Source of the DNA: Rufibacter psychrotolerans
GTDB lineage: Bacteria; Bacteroidota; Bacteroidia; Cytophagales; Hymenobacteraceae
DNA: 64,000 nucleotides
Reading direction: 5' to 3'
Assembly: GCF_016924645.1 (NCBI RefSeq)
Contig: NZ_JAFFJV010000009.1
Location: 1 to 64,000, forward strand
Part shown: positions 61,230-64,000 of the stretch, in pieces
How positions within the stretch are numbered: the stretch's first letter is position 1
How the letters are laid out: the number at the start of each line of letters is the position of its first letter
Program-made: the position numbers and the translations under genes
The notes under the pieces: generated by a model
What the model was told of the DNA's origin: nothing
What the model saw: the letters and a program-made list of their open reading frames with translations, nothing else
Database searches by the model: none

Positions 61230-63104
61230 TTACTGCACCACGTACACGTTATCAGCGCGGTTAGCGTCTGAGGTGTGGGTGTGTTTCAGTTCCAGTTTCT
61301 TCACCGGTTTTGTGGCTTTAAACTCCAGTTGGGTGCTTTGGGCGCCGGTTTTCCAGACCGCAATGGATTGGTGCACGGTAGAGGTGGAGTTATCGGCGTA
61401 AGTGATGACTAAGTCCACAGGTACGGGCTTGGTGCCTTTGGCTTCCACGGTGACCTGGTACGCGCCGTTCTGCTGCTGTACCTTGGCGATGGCCAGGTCG
61501 GGTACGCCGTTGTCAAAGAACCAGCGCTGCCAGAACCAGTTCAGGTTGCGGCCGGCCCCGGCGTTCATGGCGTTGAAGAAGTCCCAGGGCAGCGGGTGCT
61601 TGCCGTTCCAGAGGGTAATGTAGTGGTGCAGGGCCTTGGTGAACAGCTCATCGCCCAGCAGGTCTTTCACGTACAGGTACCCCAAAGCCGGTTTGGGATA
61701 GGAGTTCAGGAAGAACGCCGCCCCAGATTGCTGGGTAGACAGGGTGGCAATGGGCAGGTCTACTTCGGTGCCCGCCATCAGGGAATATGGTTCCACACCG
61801 TAATCGTCTACCATTTTGGGCTCAATGAGGGGGGAGATGATCCATTCGCCCAGCGTGGCCCAGCCTTCGTCCATCCAGCCGTACTTGGTTTCGTTGGTGC
61901 CCATGTAGAACGGAAACATGGTGTGGAAAATCTCGTGGTCGGTGAGGGTGATGGCGTCTTCGCGGGTTGCCACGGGGTTGTCGTTCACCATCATGGGGTA
62001 CTCCATCTGGTCCAGGCCGTCAAACACAGTCTCGTGCGAGTAGGGGAAAGGCCACTTGGGAAAGGTGTAGCTCATGGCCTCCACGGTCTTGCGGGCGAAG
62101 TGGATGACTTCCTCAAAGTCTTTGTGCGCCGGGTTAAAGGCCACGTCTACGCGGGTGCGGCGTTTGGTCTTGGGGTCTACCACCAGACTGGAAGCGTTCC
62201 AGAAGTAGTGGTCTGAGGTGGCGAACGCGAAGTCCACCACATTGTCGGCCTCGAACTTCCAGGTGTTGCGGGCGTTCTGGGCCGTGATGTTGCCGCGCTT
62301 CAGGTCCACGCTGTCAATGATGGCGGTGATGGCGTCTTTCCGCTCGGCTTCCTGCAGGCGTTTGGCGAATTTTTTGGTGAACACCTCGTCGGCGTTTTTC
62401 AGGTCGCCGGTGGCCCACACCACAAAATCCTTGGGAACGGTGATCTCGGTGTTGAACCGGCAGAAATCGTTGTAAAACTCCTGCGGACCCAGGTAGGGGA
62501 TGCGGTTCCAGCCTTCCACATCGTCATACACCGCGATGCGCGGAAAAAAGTAGGCCACAAAGGCGGCGCCCTGCGGGTCTACCTGGCCGGTGCGGTTGTG
62601 TGAGCCCTCGTTCAGGGTGTAGTGATAGGCCAGGGAAAAGTTCGCCGTTTGCTTGGGGGCCAAGGGTTTGATGCGCAGGGTGAGGTTGGTGGCGTCCATG
62701 CGGAGTTTCTGCACGTCCTGGGCTTCGCCGTTCACGCTCAGGCGCTCCATCTGCACGCCCTCGCTTACGTCTTTGGGGTCAATGCGGTTGGCCCGGGGAG
62801 CGCCTTTCTGGTATAGGTTGGGGTACAGCTTGAAGACTATCTGCTTGAGCGTGTCTGGGCTGTTGTTACGGTAGGCGATGTCTACGGTGCCGGCCAGCAG
62901 GCGCGTGGTGGGGTTGTAGTCGATCTTGATGGTATAGTTGGCGGAGTTTTGCCAGTAGTGCTGGCCGGGTGCGCCGGTGAGGCTGCGGGTGCCTTTCTGG
63001 TAGGCGGCGGCAATGTTGCGGGGCATGGGCAGTTGCTGTTGGGCAAACCCGCTCAGGCTCAGCGCCAGCAGGGCCAGCGTGGCCAGGCGTTTAGGTACGT
63101 GCAT
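61230..63104 (-). CDS. M1 family aminopeptidase
   Basis: This is a 624-aa zinc peptidase with a signal peptide (MHVPKRLATLALLALSLSGFAQ). It has the M1 motif HEIFH near residue 388 with the third zinc ligand in DEGWATLGEW 18 residues later. The N-domain beta-sandwich phrase TVDIAYRNNSPDTLKQI is typical. It releases N-terminal residues from peptides, probably in the periplasm. The frame begins TTG-ATG; ATG 63102-63104 is chosen. There is no thermolysin-like exopeptidase specificity motif (GAMEN) readable; GLDQMEYPM occupies its place. Confidence 0.92.
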   Translation of the reverse strand: MHVPKRLATLALLALSLSGFAQQQLPMPRNIAAAYQKGTRSLTGAPGQHYWQNSANYTIKIDYNPTTRLLAGTVDIAYRNNSPDTLKQIVFKLYPNLYQKGAPRANRIDPKDVSEGVQMERLSVNGEAQDVQKLRMDATNLTLRIKPLAPKQTANFSLAYHYTLNEGSHNRTGQVDPQGAAFVAYFFPRIAVYDDVEGWNRIPYLGPQEFYNDFCRFNTEITVPKDFVVWATGDLKNADEVFTKKFAKRLQEAERKDAITAIIDSVDLKRGNITAQNARNTWKFEADNVVDFAFATSDHYFWNASSLVVDPKTKRRTRVDVAFNPAHKDFEEVIHFARKTVEAMSYTFPKWPFPYSHETVFDGLDQMEYPMMVNDNPVATREDAITLTDHEIFHTMFPFYMGTNETKYGWMDEGWATLGEWIISPLIEPKMVDDYGVEPYSLMAGTEVDLPIATLSTQQSGAAFFLNSYPKPALGYLYVKDLLGDELFTKALHHYITLWNGKHPLPWDFFNAMNAGAGRNLNWFWQRWFFDNGVPDLAIAKVQQQNGAYQVTVEAKGTKPVPVDLVITYADNSTSTVHQSIAVWKTGAQSTQLEFKATKPVKKLELKHTHTSDANRADNVYVVQ

Positions 63105-63198
63105 CAAAAAGGGGTTGGTGGCTGGATGATGCTCCTAAATTAGCGGCTTTCTTTGATTCGCGGGCGCGCCTGGGGCAAGAATCGCGCGTAAACCATGA

Positions 63199-63252
63199 AA
63201 GGGAGGCGTTTTAGGGCAGATTTCCGGAAAACCGCCCCGAAACGCCTCCCTT
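63199..63252. terminator. Palindrome-type terminator of the alpha/beta hydrolase gene
   Basis: AAGGGAGGCGTTT (63199-63211) pairs with AAACGCCTCCCTT (63240-63252); the centre has the TAGGGCAGATTTCCGG and AAAACCGCCCCG family core. It lies downstream of the hydrolase stop on the minus strand. Confidence 0.7.
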
Positions 63253-63307
63253 CCCGTGCGGCTGGGTTGCCACCTACTACTTTTTTCCAGCAGCCCACCA
63301 CCGGCCT

Positions 63308-64000
63308 TTAGGGCGTGCGGGTTTCCAGCCACTGGTAGATGTAGTTGGCTACTTCTTCCCAGCCCGGTTCGCCGCAAATGAAGTGGCTGCGGTGGGGGAA
63401 CTCCTTCAAGGCTACCGCGCCGGTGCCCTCGTCGTACGCCCGCACGTTTTTAGCGACCAGGTCGGCGGGGCAGATCTTGTCTTCTGCGGCGGAGATAAAG
63501 AGCAGCGGCACGTGGGGCCGGTCCAAGTCAATCTTACCCGAGGGACCCATACAGTCCCGGAAAACGTTGCGACTGTCATGCGTGGCGGTGCGCTCGTAGG
63601 CCTCGCGTACGTCTGCCTCGCTGAGGGTGTTGGCAAAGGCGGCGTGGAAGGTTTCCAGGTCCATGTACGCGGGCTCATCGCCCTTGAGCGGATTGGCAAT
63701 GGTGGCGCTGTTCTTGAAAAACGACAGATCAAAGTCAATCATGCCGTTGGGAGCCACCGAGCAGATGGGCACGCCCACCGAGATCATGTCACGGTTGGCG
63801 AAGATCTGGGTCAGCAACCCGCCCACCGAGTGCCCGATCACAATGGGCTTGGTGCCCTGGTTGAGCAGGTGGGTTTCCATCTCAGAGATGATATCGTCCA
63901 GGCCCAGTTCCCCCAAACCAGCTGGCGGGTTGGCGCGCAGTTCGGCGGGCTCCCCGTCGTGCAAGGGCCAGGCGGGCGCCAGGCAGTTGTAGCCGCGCTC
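63308..64000 (-). CDS. Alpha/beta hydrolase, partial (5' end outside window)
   Basis: The open frame runs off the window end, so only the C-terminal ~230 residues are seen. The nucleophile elbow is GHSVGG, and the other triad members appear as the aspartate region LFISAAEDKICP and the histidine in FPHRSHFICGEPGWEE. It is a general alpha/beta hydrolase (possibly an esterase or haloperoxidase-like enzyme); the substrate is unknown. An internal TTG at 63964 is not the start, because the frame continues with ERGYNCLAPAWPLH before it. Confidence 0.88.
   Translation of the reverse strand, partial: ERGYNCLAPAWPLHDGEPAELRANPPAGLGELGLDDIISEMETHLLNQGTKPIVIGHSVGGLLTQIFANRDMISVGVPICSVAPNGMIDFDLSFFKNSATIANPLKGDEPAYMDLETFHAAFANTLSEADVREAYERTATHDSRNVFRDCMGPSGKIDLDRPHVPLLFISAAEDKICPADLVAKNVRAYDEGTGAVALKEFPHRSHFICGEPGWEEVANYIYQWLETRTP

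Overview
This window looks like chromosomal DNA of a Bacteroidetes bacterium, probably Cytophagales/Hymenobacteraceae (Rufibacter- or Pontibacter-like). The supporting signs are TAnnTTTG-type -7 promoter elements, almost no Shine-Dalgarno sequences, type IX secretion sorting domains, a TonB receptor/DUF4249 pair, MenA, HemY-type protoporphyrinogen oxidase and a red-orange carotenoid gene set. The genus is an inference from gene content. There is no phage, plasmid, CRISPR array or intact insertion sequence, and I see no tRNA.

Layout. 1-100: 3' end of a 5S rRNA and a strongly folded tail. 0.4-8.2 kb: purB, an AsmA-like/GT51 peptidoglycan glycosyltransferase, TerC, a GT2 glycosyltransferase, protoporphyrinogen oxidase and a HAD phosphatase. 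8.4-13 kb: a small lipoprotein and an arginine hub (speA divergent from arginase-argS). 13-19.4 kb: lipoprotein glutathione peroxidase, menA, patatin phospholipase, amidase, a structured non-coding stretch that may be a group II intron relic, and a DEAD-box helicase. 19.4-24.6 kb: two tandem paralogous type IX-secreted proteins with homologous promoters, leaders and a short upstream ORF. 24.7-33.4 kb: CoA transferase, an unknown protein, nitronate monooxygenase, ABC-F protein, SPW protein, murI and a YgiB/YgiC-like pair. 33.4-34.2 kb: a non-coding stretch full of palindromes. 34.2-44.5 kb: small enzymes, rarA, a GH1-RmlD fusion gene split by one in-frame TGA, an outer-membrane protein, sppA and punA. 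44.8-53.4 kb: DUF4249/TonB receptor pair, M61 peptidase, thioredoxin, lipase-like lipoprotein and enoyl-CoA hydratase. 53.5-61 kb: carotenoid cluster crtZ - B12-type MerR regulator - ECF sigma factor - crtI - crtB - unknown gene - ispH - crtW. 61.2-64 kb: M1 peptidase and a truncated alpha/beta hydrolase.

The most coherent system is the carotenoid island. A MerR regulator with the CarH/LitR W-x9-EH cobalamin signature and an ECF sigma factor stand among all the late pathway genes. Repeated TGTTTAA half-sites lie in front of the sigma factor and ispH. The simplest reading is light- and B12-controlled production of a hydroxylated, ketolated carotenoid. A lycopene cyclase and crtE are not in the window.

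Two further patterns are not explained by the genes. First, nearly every intergenic gap carries a variant of one imperfect palindrome with the core (TTTWRGGSC)-TTTT-n-AAAA-(GSCYWAAA). Second, the two type IX paralogs share their whole upstream architecture. Coordinates of starts were refined where an internal ATG, a -7 element or a signal peptide argued for it. All function calls rest on motif recognition by eye, without database searches.
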